Shown here: positions 16,457 to 25,143 of the stretch, one piece after another
How the letters are laid out: each line of letters opens with the position of its first letter
How positions within the stretch are numbered: the stretch's first letter is position 1
Assembly: GCA_900315165.1 (NCBI GenBank)
Contig: OMXZ01000023.1
Span: 1 to 64,000 of the forward strand
Origin: an uncultured Actinomycetes bacterium
Lineage (GTDB): Bacteria; Actinomycetota; Coriobacteriia; Coriobacteriales; Atopobiaceae
Reading direction: 5' to 3'
DNA: 64,000 nucleotides
Translations under genes and position numbers: made by a program
Notes under the pieces: model-generated
The model's database searches: none
What the model saw: only the letters and a program-made list of their open reading frames with translations
What the model was told of the DNA's origin: nothing

Positions 16457-18181
16457 CTACTTGAGGATGGTCTCGGCGGCCTCCTGGAGCTTGGCGCGGA
16501 CGGCCTCGGCCTCGGCACGTGTGGCGCCCTTGGCGAAGAGATAGGCCTTGACCTTGGGCTCGGTGCCGGACGGACGGAAGATGACCTTGTTGTCGTCCTC
16601 GAGGCGGTACTCGATCACGTTGGCGGCGGGCAGGTGCTGCGGAGCCTCCTTCTGCAGGCCGGAGACGCGCGGCATCTCGGGCGCGGTGGCGAAGTCGGTG
16701 ACGCCCGTGACCTTGTAGCCGGCGATCTCGGTCAGCGGCTCGGAACGCAGGCCGTCCATGATCTCCTTCATGCGCTCGGCGCCGGCGGCACCCGGGAAGG
16801 CGGCGTTGACCGTGCCGTTGAGGTAGTAGCCGTACTTCTTGTAGAGCTCTTCCATGGCCTCATAGAGGTCCATGCCCTTCTCGGCGTAGTAGGCCGCCAT
16901 CTCGACGCACATCTCCACGGCGACGATGGCGTCCTTGTCGCGGGCGTGGGTGCCCACGAGGTAGCCGTAGGACTCCTCGAAGCCCATGAGGTAACGGTCC
17001 TCCTCGCCCTCGGCCTTGAGCTGGTCGATCTGGTCGCCGATGTACTTGAAGCCGGTGAGCACGCGGCGCATCTCGAAGCCGTGGTCGCGCGCGAGCGCAT
17101 CGGGCATGACGGAAGAGACGATCGTGGACACGGCCACCTTGGCCTTGGGGTCCTCGCCGCGCTGCTCGGCCATCTTGATGAGCCAGTCCATCATGAGGAC
17201 GCCCATCTCGTTGCCGGAAAGCAGGACATATTCGCCGTTATGCGGGATGGCGGTGCCCATGCGGTCGGCGTCGGGGTCGGTGGCGACCACGAGGTTGGGC
17301 TTGACCTCGTCGGCGAGCTTGAGGGCAAGCTCGAGCGCCTCACGGAACTCGGGGTTGGGGTACTTGCAGGTCGGGAAGTTGCCGTCCGGGTCCTTCTGCT
17401 CGGGCACGACCTCCACGTCGTTCACGCCGATCTCCTTGAGGATGCGGGTCACGCACTCCATGCCCGTGCCGTTGAGCGGGGTGTAGACGACCTTGTAGCC
17501 CTCTGGCGCCTTGAAGCCGGGGACGGAGACCTTCTTGACGTTCTCGATGAAGGCGTCGAGCACCTCCTCGGGGGTCCACTCGATCAGCCCCTTCTCGATG
17601 CCCTCGTCGAAGTCCATGATCTTGGCGCCGCCGAAGACCGGAGTCTTGGCGATGGAGGCCGAAATCTCGTCGGCCGCCTCGTTGGCAATCTGGCCGCCGT
17701 TGTCGTTGTAGACCTTGTAGCCGTTGTACTGGGCGGGGTTGTGCGAGGCCGTCAGCACGATGCCCGCAGAGGTGTGCAGGTAACGCACCGCGAAGGACAG
17801 GGTGGGCACGGGCTCGATGCGCGGGTAGACGTACACGTGGATGCCGTTGGCGGCGAGTACCCCCGCGGCTACCTTCTGGAAGTCCTCGCCCTTGAGGCGG
17901 GAGTCGCGCGCCAGGGCCAGGGTCGGGTGATCGTAGTGGGCGTTGAGGTAGTCGGCCACGCCCTGGGTGGCCTGAGCCACCACGTAGACGTTCATACGGT
18001 TGGATCCGACGCCCAGCGTGCCGCGCAGGCCCGCCGTGCCGAATTCCAGATCGCGGTAGAAGGCGTCGTTGAGCGCCTCCTCATTGCCGGGCTTCATCAG
18101 CTCGTCGAGCTCGGCCTTGAGGTCCGCCTCCTCGACGTTTGCAGCCCAGAGCTCCACCTTGGCAGCGACATCTTTGTCCAT
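16457..18181 (-). CDS. phosphoglucomutase/phosphomannomutase family phosphohexomutase
   Basis: The enzyme interconverts hexose 1- and 6-phosphates. The start is ATG 18181 (MDKDVAAKVEL, with AAAGGG upstream), giving 574 residues, a normal length for the PgcA-type group. The four hallmark loops are present: the phosphoserine loop TASHNPAQYNGYKVY near 150, the Mg loop ATDPDADRMG near 300, the sugar-specificity loop GFEESYGY near 400, and the phosphate-binding loop RPSGTEPKVKAY near 550. A much longer antisense-type frame upstream (to 20803) is not coding. The substrate (glucose or mannose) cannot be fixed from sequence; glucose is more likely for this subgroup. Confidence 0.93.
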   Translation of the reverse strand: MDKDVAAKVELWAANVEEADLKAELDELMKPGNEEALNDAFYRDLEFGTAGLRGTLGVGSNRMNVYVVAQATQGVADYLNAHYDHPTLALARDSRLKGEDFQKVAAGVLAANGIHVYVYPRIEPVPTLSFAVRYLHTSAGIVLTASHNPAQYNGYKVYNDNGGQIANEAADEISASIAKTPVFGGAKIMDFDEGIEKGLIEWTPEEVLDAFIENVKKVSVPGFKAPEGYKVVYTPLNGTGMECVTRILKEIGVNDVEVVPEQKDPDGNFPTCKYPNPEFREALELALKLADEVKPNLVVATDPDADRMGTAIPHNGEYVLLSGNEMGVLMMDWLIKMAEQRGEDPKAKVAVSTIVSSVMPDALARDHGFEMRRVLTGFKYIGDQIDQLKAEGEEDRYLMGFEESYGYLVGTHARDKDAIVAVEMCVEMAAYYAEKGMDLYEAMEELYKKYGYYLNGTVNAAFPGAAGAERMKEIMDGLRSEPLTEIAGYKVTGVTDFATAPEMPRVSGLQKEAPQHLPAANVIEYRLEDDNKVIFRPSGTEPKVKAYLFAKGATRAEAEAVRAKLQEAAETILK

Positions 18182-18319
18182 ACCGACCCTTTCTTCCCTT
18201 TTGCGACACGGCCGCGCGACGGGGTCGCGCCGGCGCATGCCGACGACGTCCATACTGCAGCTACACTTGGACAAGACGAAATGGCGCCCGCGGCGCCGAC
18301 GACAGACGGGACGTGACCG

Positions 18320-20653
18320 ATGGAATTCTTCGCTACCTGTGCGGCGGGCTTCGAACCGCTTCTGGCAGACGAGCTGCGCGCGCTGCGTGTGCCGCAGGTG
18401 CGCCCCCTGCGCGGCCAGGTGGGTTTTGCCGGCGAGGTCGCCGACGCCTACCGGGTCTGCCTCTGGTCGCGCCTGGCCTCGCGCGTCGTCGCCGTGCTCT
18501 CCCGCGCCGGCGCCCGCGACGCCGACGGGCTCTATGCGGGCGCCTATGGAATCGCCTGGGAGGACCTGCTGCCCGCCGGCACCACCGTCGCCGTCGACGC
18601 GCACGGCACCAACGCCGCCCTGCGCAACACACAGTTCACGGCCCTGCGCGCCAAGGACGCCATCGCCGACCGCATCGCAGACCGGGCGGGCCGTCGCCTC
18701 GCGACCGACCCAGCCCGTCCCGACCTCCGCATCGTCGTGCGCATCTCGCGCGAGCGCGCGGTGATCGGTGTCGACCTCGCGGGCGAGCCGCTCTTCCACC
18801 GCGGGGCTACGGTCCCCCTGCGTCCCGACTACGCTGCGGCGATGCTCGCCGCCGGCAGATGGCACCGCTTCTGCCGCGAGGACGCGCCCGCCCTTGTCGC
18901 ACTGGGCGACGGTGCCCCCGTGCTGCTTGCCGAGGCTTCGGCCCAGGCGACCGATAGCGCCCCGGGTCTCCTGCGTCAGCGCTGGGGCTTCGAGCGCTGG
19001 GGCCTCCACGACGAGGCCGCCTGGTCCGACCTCCTGGCCGAAGCGGACGACCGTGCGGAAGCGGGTCAGGCGCGCGGTGACACCGCCTTGCTGACCGACG
19101 CGTCCCAGCCCGACGCCGAGCTGCCCGACTTGCGTGACGCGAGCGCCCTGGTCGCCTGCGACCTCTCCTGGCTCCATGCCGACGACGCCGCCCGCGAGGC
19201 CGCCGAGCTCGGCCGGGCCCGCGAGGCACTCGCAGCGGTCGGCCCGACGTCGTCCCTGGTCACCCTCGCGCGCGCAGGTCTTGCGGGAATCGATGCGGGC
19301 AGCCCTTCCTTCGAGGCGCAGGTCTTCATCGGCGGCGGCGAGGGTCTTCTTCGTGCCTACAGCCTCTCCCCGTCCGCCGAGATGGCAAGCGGCGACACGG
19401 CAGGAGACGCCGAGACAACAGACGCCGCCGATAAGCCCTCCGCAGTCGCGCCCACAACCCCGCTCAACGCGACCCTGCCGGGCGCGGCTGTCACCTTGAA
19501 GGATGGCCGCGAGGTACCCGTCCTTCTCGCCCAGAGCGAGCAGTTCGCCCGCAGGCTCGAGAAGGTCTGGCGCCTGCGCCGCAAATGGGCCCGCCGCGAG
19601 GATATGGGCTGCTTTCGCGTGTATGACGCCGACCTGCCCGACTACGCGGTTGCGGTCGACTACTTCCGACCTTCGGAGCTGCTCGACGAGCGCGCTTACG
19701 GCGGCACCGGCGGCGGCCCCTGGGCCACGGTCGCCGAGTATGCCGCGCCCAAGGACGTCGACCCCGCCCTCGCCCGCCGCCGCCTGCTCGACGCGCTCGC
19801 GATCAGCGCGCCGGTGCTCGGCGTGACGCCGGATAACGTGAGCCTGCGCGTGCGCACGCGTGCCAAGGGCGGCTCTCAGTATGCCGACCGCATCGAACAG
19901 AAAAAGGACGCCCGCTCCGCCCGCGGGGGCCGCGACAGCTCCCCCAACCGCACCGCCGGGCGCGACCGCTCGTCTTCCCGCCCGGGCGCCGATGCCCACC
20001 TTGCCCTGCCCCGCGGCGCCCATCTGATCGACGAGGGCGGCCTGACCTTCGAGGTCAACTTCTCGGCGGGGCTCGACTATGGCCTCTTCCTCGATACGCG
20101 CGACGTCCGCGCGCGCATCCGCGAGATGGCCAAGGCGACCGCTGGCTCCAAGCGCTTCCTCAACCTCTTCGCCTATACAGGCAGCGCGACCGTCTATGCG
20201 GCCGACGGCGGCGCCAAACACACGACCACGGTCGACCTCTCGCGCCCCTACCTCGACTGGGCGCGGCGCAATATGGAGCGCAACGGCTTTTCCGGCGACG
20301 CCCACGAATACGTCCAGGCCGACGTCCTGGCCTGGGTCACCGAGCAGCGCCACACCGCCAACCGCTGGGACCTGATCTACCTGGACCCGCCCACCTTCTC
20401 GAACTCCAGCCGCATGCGCGCGGCCTCCTTCGACATCCAGCGCGACCACGCGGAGCTCCTGATCGGCGTATCCCGCCTGCTCACGCGTGCGGGCACCTGC
20501 GTCTTCTGCTGCAACCTGCGGGATTTCAAGCCCGACGAGGCGGCGCTGGCCAAGGCGGGCGTGGCGCTCGAGGACATCACCGCGCAGACAATCCCCGAGG
20601 ATTTCGCCCGCAACCAGAAGGTCCACCACTGCTATCTGGTCCGCCGCGTCTAG
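18320..20653 (+). CDS. rlmKL: RlmKL-like 23S rRNA methyltransferase with intact RlmK half and degenerate RlmL half
   Basis: The 777-residue protein follows the RlmKL plan. A THUMP-like N-terminus (MEFFATCAAGFEPLLADELRA) is followed by an RlmL region (about 160-320) and a linker. The C-terminal RlmK methyltransferase (about 575-777) would make m7G2069 in 23S rRNA. RlmK is intact: LNLFAYTGSATVYA near 613, DLIYLDPPTFSNSSRM near 688 and CCNLRDFK near 730. The RlmL part keeps family context (LRQRWGFERWGLHDEAAWSDLL), but the SAM loop DPxCGSGT is replaced by GDGAPVLLAEAS near 194 and no NPPYG motif exists. m2G2445 activity is therefore probably lost. A Ser/Arg-rich insert lies near 540-560. Confidence 0.85.
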   Translation: MEFFATCAAGFEPLLADELRALRVPQVRPLRGQVGFAGEVADAYRVCLWSRLASRVVAVLSRAGARDADGLYAGAYGIAWEDLLPAGTTVAVDAHGTNAALRNTQFTALRAKDAIADRIADRAGRRLATDPARPDLRIVVRISRERAVIGVDLAGEPLFHRGATVPLRPDYAAAMLAAGRWHRFCREDAPALVALGDGAPVLLAEASAQATDSAPGLLRQRWGFERWGLHDEAAWSDLLAEADDRAEAGQARGDTALLTDASQPDAELPDLRDASALVACDLSWLHADDAAREAAELGRAREALAAVGPTSSLVTLARAGLAGIDAGSPSFEAQVFIGGGEGLLRAYSLSPSAEMASGDTAGDAETTDAADKPSAVAPTTPLNATLPGAAVTLKDGREVPVLLAQSEQFARRLEKVWRLRRKWARREDMGCFRVYDADLPDYAVAVDYFRPSELLDERAYGGTGGGPWATVAEYAAPKDVDPALARRRLLDALAISAPVLGVTPDNVSLRVRTRAKGGSQYADRIEQKKDARSARGGRDSSPNRTAGRDRSSSRPGADAHLALPRGAHLIDEGGLTFEVNFSAGLDYGLFLDTRDVRARIREMAKATAGSKRFLNLFAYTGSATVYAADGGAKHTTTVDLSRPYLDWARRNMERNGFSGDAHEYVQADVLAWVTEQRHTANRWDLIYLDPPTFSNSSRMRAASFDIQRDHAELLIGVSRLLTRAGTCVFCCNLRDFKPDEAALAKAGVALEDITAQTIPEDFARNQKVHHCYLVRRV

Positions 20654-20709
20654 CCCAACGTTGCCGGTGCCGTACACGCAGCCGGTACCAACAGCCGCGT
20701 CTGTGCCGC

Positions 20710-20880
20710 CGGCCACGCTGGTTTTCGACCCCAATTCTGCTGCAACCGGGTCCCTCTGTAACAGAATCGCCCCCGGATTCCGGCACCGCCGGTCTTCGAC
20801 CATGATTCTGCTGCAAACCCCCTACATTGCAGCAGAATCACTTTCAGATACCGGCACCGCCGGTTCTCAGGAATGTTTAG
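20710..20880. repeat. 70-bp tandem repeat, about 2.4 copies, with a perfect internal palindrome
   Basis: Units start at 20710, 20780 and 20851. Each begins with a CCGGC.C.GC.GGT block; the two full units continue through TTCGAC and ATTCTGCTGCAA, and the third is cut short. In the second unit GATTCTGCTGCAA (20804-20816) and TTGCAGCAGAATC (20827-20839) form a perfect 13-bp hairpin with a 10-base loop. In the first unit the same hairpin is decayed. The block lies between the ends of the convergent RlmKL and S10 genes. Open frames seen here are repeat artefacts. Confidence 0.75.
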
Positions 20881-20964
20881 CTGCAATCCGCCAGTGTAGA
20901 TGAGCCGTCTTTTTTTCCAGCCTGCTTTACAGCCTGCTTCTTACCGCCTGCTTTTACACGCAGC

Positions 20965-22524
20965 TCATTTCTTTGCGTAGAAGGCAGCCAAGTCTGCATC
21001 CATCGCGGCGAGCGTGGGCTCATCGGTATAGGCCATGTGGCCGCAGCCATAGCGATGGAACTCGATGCGGGCCTTGAGCTCGTCGGACAGGTACTGGCAG
21101 GCGATGTCGTGCTCCACGTTCCAATAGGGCGTCGCCGCGTCGTAGCGGCCGCCGAGGATGCAGAGCTTGATCGTGGGGTCGCGGCGCAGCGCACAGGCCA
21201 GGTCGATCGCAAAGTTGGGAGCACCGGCCTCCTCGAGGGTGCCGGGGGCCTGATGGGTCCAGTTCCACTTGGTGCCGATCTTCATATAGTTGCTGTCCAA
21301 GTAGCGCGCAGGCGCGGCGTAGCCCAGACGGTCGTGGAGGAAGCTGCGGAAGGCATGGTCCCACACCGCGTTGATCGAGGAATCGGCCGCGTCCTCGCCA
21401 GCGAGCCAGTCGACGCTCTGCTGCTGATAGGACGGGGCGTCGCATACGAAGCGCATGTCGAGCCGGCCGCACACCTTGCCCTCAGCCTCAAGAACCCGAG
21501 TGCGGAAGTCCTCCAAGCTCACGCGCAGGTGGCGCGCCCGGATGAAGCCGACGGGCAGGCCAATCAGCTCGGAGATCTGCTCCGCCAGCTCGGCCTCGCG
21601 GCCGGCGCCCAGCCGGTCGCCGAAGAGCAGGGCAGGGCCGTAGACCTCGGTCGAGAAGGCCATCGCGCGATCGAACCACGCGTCCACGTCGACCCCCTCG
21701 CCGGCCTTTCCGAAGTACTGGGCCGCGGCGGCCATGGTCGGCAGCATGCCCAGGTAGTAGAGGTCCTCGCCGGGCAGGGTCTCGACCCAGTCCCAGATGG
21801 CCGAGAGCATCGTGACGCCCGTGAGCTTGACGCCGCGCTCGCCCAGAAGGCGCATGAGGACGGCGTTACGCACGGTGCCATAGGACTCGCCCAGCAGGTA
21901 GAGGGGCGAGGACCAGCGGCCGTTTTCCTCCAGCCAGGCCGTGATCGCGCGGCAGAAGGCGTCGGCGTCGCCGTCGGCGCCGAAGATCGCCTTGGGGTCG
22001 ACGCCCGCTGCGACCGGCGAGTAGCCCGTGCCGGGCGCGTCGAAGAAGACCAGGTCGGAGTTCTTGAGCAGGGTGTGGGGATTGTCCCTGGTCGGCGCGT
22101 CGGCGCGCACATGGTTCATGCCGTCGGTCTGCACGCGCAGGGGGCCGAAGCCGCCGAAGTCGATGGGCACCGAGGCGCTGCCGGGACCGCCGTTGAAAAG
22201 GACGGTCACGGGACGGTCGGGGTCGGCCGAGCCGTCCGCGCCGAGCGCCGCATAGGAAACGTAGAACATCTTGCAAAGGAGTTTGCCCGTGTCGTCGCGC
22301 ACGTCCACATGGCCCGCCTCTGCCCGATAGGTGATGCTTGCGGGCTCGGCGCCGTCGGGACCCTGCCACACGAGGGTGGCCGTCGCTTTTTCAGGCACCT
22401 TGAGCCCTGCGCCCGCCGGCACGGTCCAGAAATCCCTGGCCGCCCCGTCGGCGCCTGCACTCTCGGCCGCCGCCACGGCAGGAGCGGTCGGGCCGACTAC
22501 CTGCGTCTTCGTCTCGTTGTCCAT
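20965..22524 (-). CDS. S10 family serine carboxypeptidase-like protein
   Basis: S10 enzymes remove C-terminal residues from peptides using an alpha/beta-hydrolase triad. In this 519-residue protein the oxyanion-hole motif FNGGPGSAS, the nucleophile elbow GESYG (Ser near 213), the Asp motif GGRYDAATP (near 458) and the His motif GCGHMAY (near 492) are all present. No signal peptide or membrane helix is seen, so it appears cytoplasmic. The start ATG 22524 has a GGGAGG site and a good promoter 30 bases upstream. After the stop, a different frame encodes a Lys-rich repeat tail (20877-20960) of the kind sometimes found at protein C-termini. It may be a frameshifted former extension. Confidence 0.92.
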   Translation of the reverse strand: MDNETKTQVVGPTAPAVAAAESAGADGAARDFWTVPAGAGLKVPEKATATLVWQGPDGAEPASITYRAEAGHVDVRDDTGKLLCKMFYVSYAALGADGSADPDRPVTVLFNGGPGSASVPIDFGGFGPLRVQTDGMNHVRADAPTRDNPHTLLKNSDLVFFDAPGTGYSPVAAGVDPKAIFGADGDADAFCRAITAWLEENGRWSSPLYLLGESYGTVRNAVLMRLLGERGVKLTGVTMLSAIWDWVETLPGEDLYYLGMLPTMAAAAQYFGKAGEGVDVDAWFDRAMAFSTEVYGPALLFGDRLGAGREAELAEQISELIGLPVGFIRARHLRVSLEDFRTRVLEAEGKVCGRLDMRFVCDAPSYQQQSVDWLAGEDAADSSINAVWDHAFRSFLHDRLGYAAPARYLDSNYMKIGTKWNWTHQAPGTLEEAGAPNFAIDLACALRRDPTIKLCILGGRYDAATPYWNVEHDIACQYLSDELKARIEFHRYGCGHMAYTDEPTLAAMDADLAAFYAKK

Positions 22525-22554
22525 ATAACCTCCCGGTAAGGTGTCTCTTACTCG

Positions 22555-22583
22555 TATATAAAGAACTTGCTAGAACGATACAA
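22555..22583 (-). promoter_or_regulatory. promoter of the S10 carboxypeptidase gene
   Basis: On the minus strand TTGTAT (-35, 22583-22578) and TATATA (-10, 22560-22555) are separated by 17 bases. The GGGAGG ribosome site and ATG follow at the right distance. The surrounding 90 bases are AT-rich compared with the rest of the window. Confidence 0.6.
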
Positions 22584-22641
22584 TGCACTAGAATATCGCA
22601 TTTAGCTAGCTGAAACCTCGTTGTTTTGGAGCGTGGAATCT

Positions 22642-24951
22642 ATGGCAGGCTCAGACATCAGCCGCGGCGGCACGCCGACACCGACCGCCTCGGTGAGGGA
22701 TTTCGAGAAGAAACGCAAGCACCCCAATACGGGCATCCCCTTCTCCATGGGCATGGTGCTCGTGACGCTCGGGGTCGTGTACGGTGACATCGGCACGAGC
22801 CCGATGTACACCCTCAAGGCGATCATGGGAGGCAACGGCGGCCTTGCCACCATGAGCGAGGACGTCGTGCTCGGCGCGCTGTCGCTGCTCATCTGGACGA
22901 TCACGCTCATCACCACCGTCAAGTACGTCCTCATTGCCATGAAGGCCGACAACCACAACGAGGGCGGCATCTTCGCCCTCTATAGCCTGGTCAAGCGCTG
23001 CGGCAAATGGCTCCTCTTCCCGGCCATGATCGGCGGTGCGGCCCTGCTCGCCGACGGCATCCTCACCCCGGCCGTCACCGTCACGACCGCGATCGAGGGC
23101 CTGCGCACGGTCGACTTCATCTATCGCATCATCGGCGACAACCAGCGCATCGTCGTGGTGATCACCATTGCCATCCTCTGCGTGCTCTTTGCTATCCAGC
23201 GCGCGGGCACCTCCTCGATCGGCAAGCTCTTCGGCCCGGTCATGACTCTGTGGTTCGCCTTCCTGGCGGTCATGGGCGTGATGAACATCGTCGAGACCGG
23301 CAACTGGGGCATCCTGCGCGCGTTCAACCCGGTGCGCGGTCTCGTGTTCCTCTTCTCCGACACCAATGCCGCGGGCCTCATGGTCCTGGGCAACGTCTTC
23401 CTCTGCACCACTGGCGCGGAGGCCCTCTATTCCGACATGGGGCATGTGGGCAAGGCCAACGTCTATGCCTCCTGGCCCTTCGTCAAGGCGGCCCTCATCC
23501 TCAACTACCTGGGCCAGGGCGCCTTCATCCTCGGCCATGTGAACGACGCCGAAATGCTCGCGATGACCGACCTCAACCCCTTCTTCGAGATGGTCCCGGC
23601 GCAGCTGCGCGTCTTCGCCGTGCTGCTGTCCACCTTCGCCGCCATCATCGCGTCGCAGGCGCTGATCACAGGCTCCTTCTCCATCGTCTCCGAGGCGATC
23701 CACCTGGACCTCATGCCGCACATGAGGATCGTCTACCCCTCGCAGACAAAGGGCCAGCTCTTCATTCCGCTGGTCAACAACATCATCTGGGGCGGCTGCA
23801 TCTTTGTCGTCCTGCTCTTCCAGACCTCCTCGCACATGGAGGCGGCCTACGGTCTGGCCATCACGGCGACCATGCTGATGACCACGGTCCTGCTCTTCGT
23901 CTATCTCCGCAGGATCCGCCACCAGCCGGTGTTCGCCCTGTGCTTCCTGGTCTTCTTCGTGCTGATCGAGGGCATGTTCTTCTTCTCGAGCCTCACCAAG
24001 TTCTTCCACGGCGGCTATTTCACCGTGCTGATGGCCACGCTGATCTTCGTCGTGATGTACGTGTGGCGCCGCGGCACGGCCATCGAGCACACGCAGACCG
24101 TCTATCTGCCCGTCGACAAGTACCTCGATCAGCTGCGCATGCTGCGCGACGACGAGTCACTGCCGCTGGTGGCCGACAACCTCGTCTTCATGACCAACGA
24201 CTCGAGCCCCGACAAGCTCGACCGCGACATCCTCTACTCGATCCTGGACAAGCGCCCCAAGCGCGCCAAGGCCTATTACTTCCTCAACGTGCAGGTCACC
24301 GATGAGCCGCGCACGCTGTCCTACAGCGTCAACGACTTCGGGACCGACTTCTTCTTCAAGGTGCAGCTGCGCCTGGGCTTCCGCGTGAACCAGCGCGTCA
24401 ACCAGTACCTCTACCAAATCGTCTCGGACCTGATGGAGTCCGGCCAGCTCGCCCCGCAGCCCCACCGCTATTCCATCTACCGCACGGTCAACAAGGTCGG
24501 CGACTTCCGCTTCTGCATGATCCGCAAGGTCATCGCCCCGGAGTCGGACATCTCCGGTGCCAATGCCAACGTGCTGGGCATCAAGTACGCGATTCGCCGC
24601 ATCTGCGGCTCCCCCGCCCGCTGGTACGGCCTCGAGAACGCCTCGACGATCATCGAGTACGTGCCGCTCTTCACCAAGGCCAAGCACACCCACAAGCTCA
24701 CGCGCGTGATGCTCGGCGAGGGGACCGGTGCGCTCGGGTCGGTGCCCCTGGCCACCACGGGTCCCGCGACGGGCGATACGGATGCAGTCGAGAGCGGCGA
24801 CGACGACGAGGACATCTTCTCCGAGAAGCTCAACGCCCAGCGCGAGGAATCCTCGCGCGCTGCGGCCGACACGCTGATCGGCGGCGATACCGCGAGCTTC
24901 AAGCCCCTCGTGATCGACGAGAAGGACGAGGGAGAGGACTCCGAGGACTAG
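22642..24951 (+). CDS. kup: Kup-type potassium uptake protein
   Basis: Kup proteins import K+ with H+. From ATG 22642 (GGAG 10 bases upstream; an in-frame TTG at 22621 is less likely) the protein has 769 residues, with about 12 membrane helices over the first 440. Family motifs include LGVVYGDIGTSPMYTLK, NHNEGGIFALYSL, ADGILTPAVTV and GAEALYSDMGHVG. The cytoplasmic C-terminal half (about 460-690) is the usual soluble Kup domain. It ends with an unusual 70-residue acidic tail rich in Asp/Glu/Ser. No c-di-AMP riboswitch is apparent in the short leader. A long hairpin terminator follows. Confidence 0.96.
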   Translation: MAGSDISRGGTPTPTASVRDFEKKRKHPNTGIPFSMGMVLVTLGVVYGDIGTSPMYTLKAIMGGNGGLATMSEDVVLGALSLLIWTITLITTVKYVLIAMKADNHNEGGIFALYSLVKRCGKWLLFPAMIGGAALLADGILTPAVTVTTAIEGLRTVDFIYRIIGDNQRIVVVITIAILCVLFAIQRAGTSSIGKLFGPVMTLWFAFLAVMGVMNIVETGNWGILRAFNPVRGLVFLFSDTNAAGLMVLGNVFLCTTGAEALYSDMGHVGKANVYASWPFVKAALILNYLGQGAFILGHVNDAEMLAMTDLNPFFEMVPAQLRVFAVLLSTFAAIIASQALITGSFSIVSEAIHLDLMPHMRIVYPSQTKGQLFIPLVNNIIWGGCIFVVLLFQTSSHMEAAYGLAITATMLMTTVLLFVYLRRIRHQPVFALCFLVFFVLIEGMFFFSSLTKFFHGGYFTVLMATLIFVVMYVWRRGTAIEHTQTVYLPVDKYLDQLRMLRDDESLPLVADNLVFMTNDSSPDKLDRDILYSILDKRPKRAKAYYFLNVQVTDEPRTLSYSVNDFGTDFFFKVQLRLGFRVNQRVNQYLYQIVSDLMESGQLAPQPHRYSIYRTVNKVGDFRFCMIRKVIAPESDISGANANVLGIKYAIRRICGSPARWYGLENASTIIEYVPLFTKAKHTHKLTRVMLGEGTGALGSVPLATTGPATGDTDAVESGDDDEDIFSEKLNAQREESSRAAADTLIGGDTASFKPLVIDEKDEGEDSED

Positions 24952-25001
24952 ACCAGTCCGGCAAACAGGGTCCGCGGCGGAAAAGGCGGACTTGTGAGCC
25001 T

Positions 25002-25090
25002 GAAAGCCCCGCAGGCCTGTGCGGGCGGTCGCATCTGTCTGAGCGGCGAAGCCGCGAGTTATGCAACCGGCACAGGCGTGCGGGGCTTTC
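25002..25090. terminator. long hairpin between convergent kup and citrate synthase genes, probable bidirectional terminator
   Basis: The arms 25002-25022 and 25070-25090 are 21 bases each and pair at 20 positions; each outer end reads GAAAGCCCCGC. Inside the 47-base loop there is a second stem (GGTCGCAT with ATGCAACC, 7 of 8) and a third (GCGGC with GCCGC), so the RNA would form one long rod. The outer end CTTTC gives only a weak T-run on either strand. The position suits a terminator, but the nested structure is larger than needed. Confidence 0.65.
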
Positions 25091-25143
25091 GCTTAGGCGA
25101 GCTGGAGCCCTTTGCGCCGCGGACCCTGCTTGCCGGGTGTCGG

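Noticed and set aside
16457-20803. A single minus-strand open frame of 1448 codons through the mutase and opposite RlmKL
   Set aside because: Only the part from 18181 down has mutase motifs and a ribosome site. The rest is antisense to a well-supported gene and is Arg/Gly/Ala-rich, a typical high-GC artefact.
20577-20886. Small minus-strand frames in the 70-bp tandem repeats
   Set aside because: The similar peptides arise from the repeat itself; there is no ribosome site.
22651-24090. A 479-codon frame antisense to kup
   Set aside because: It is a mirror of the kup frame, Glu/Asp/His-rich, with no recognisable domain.
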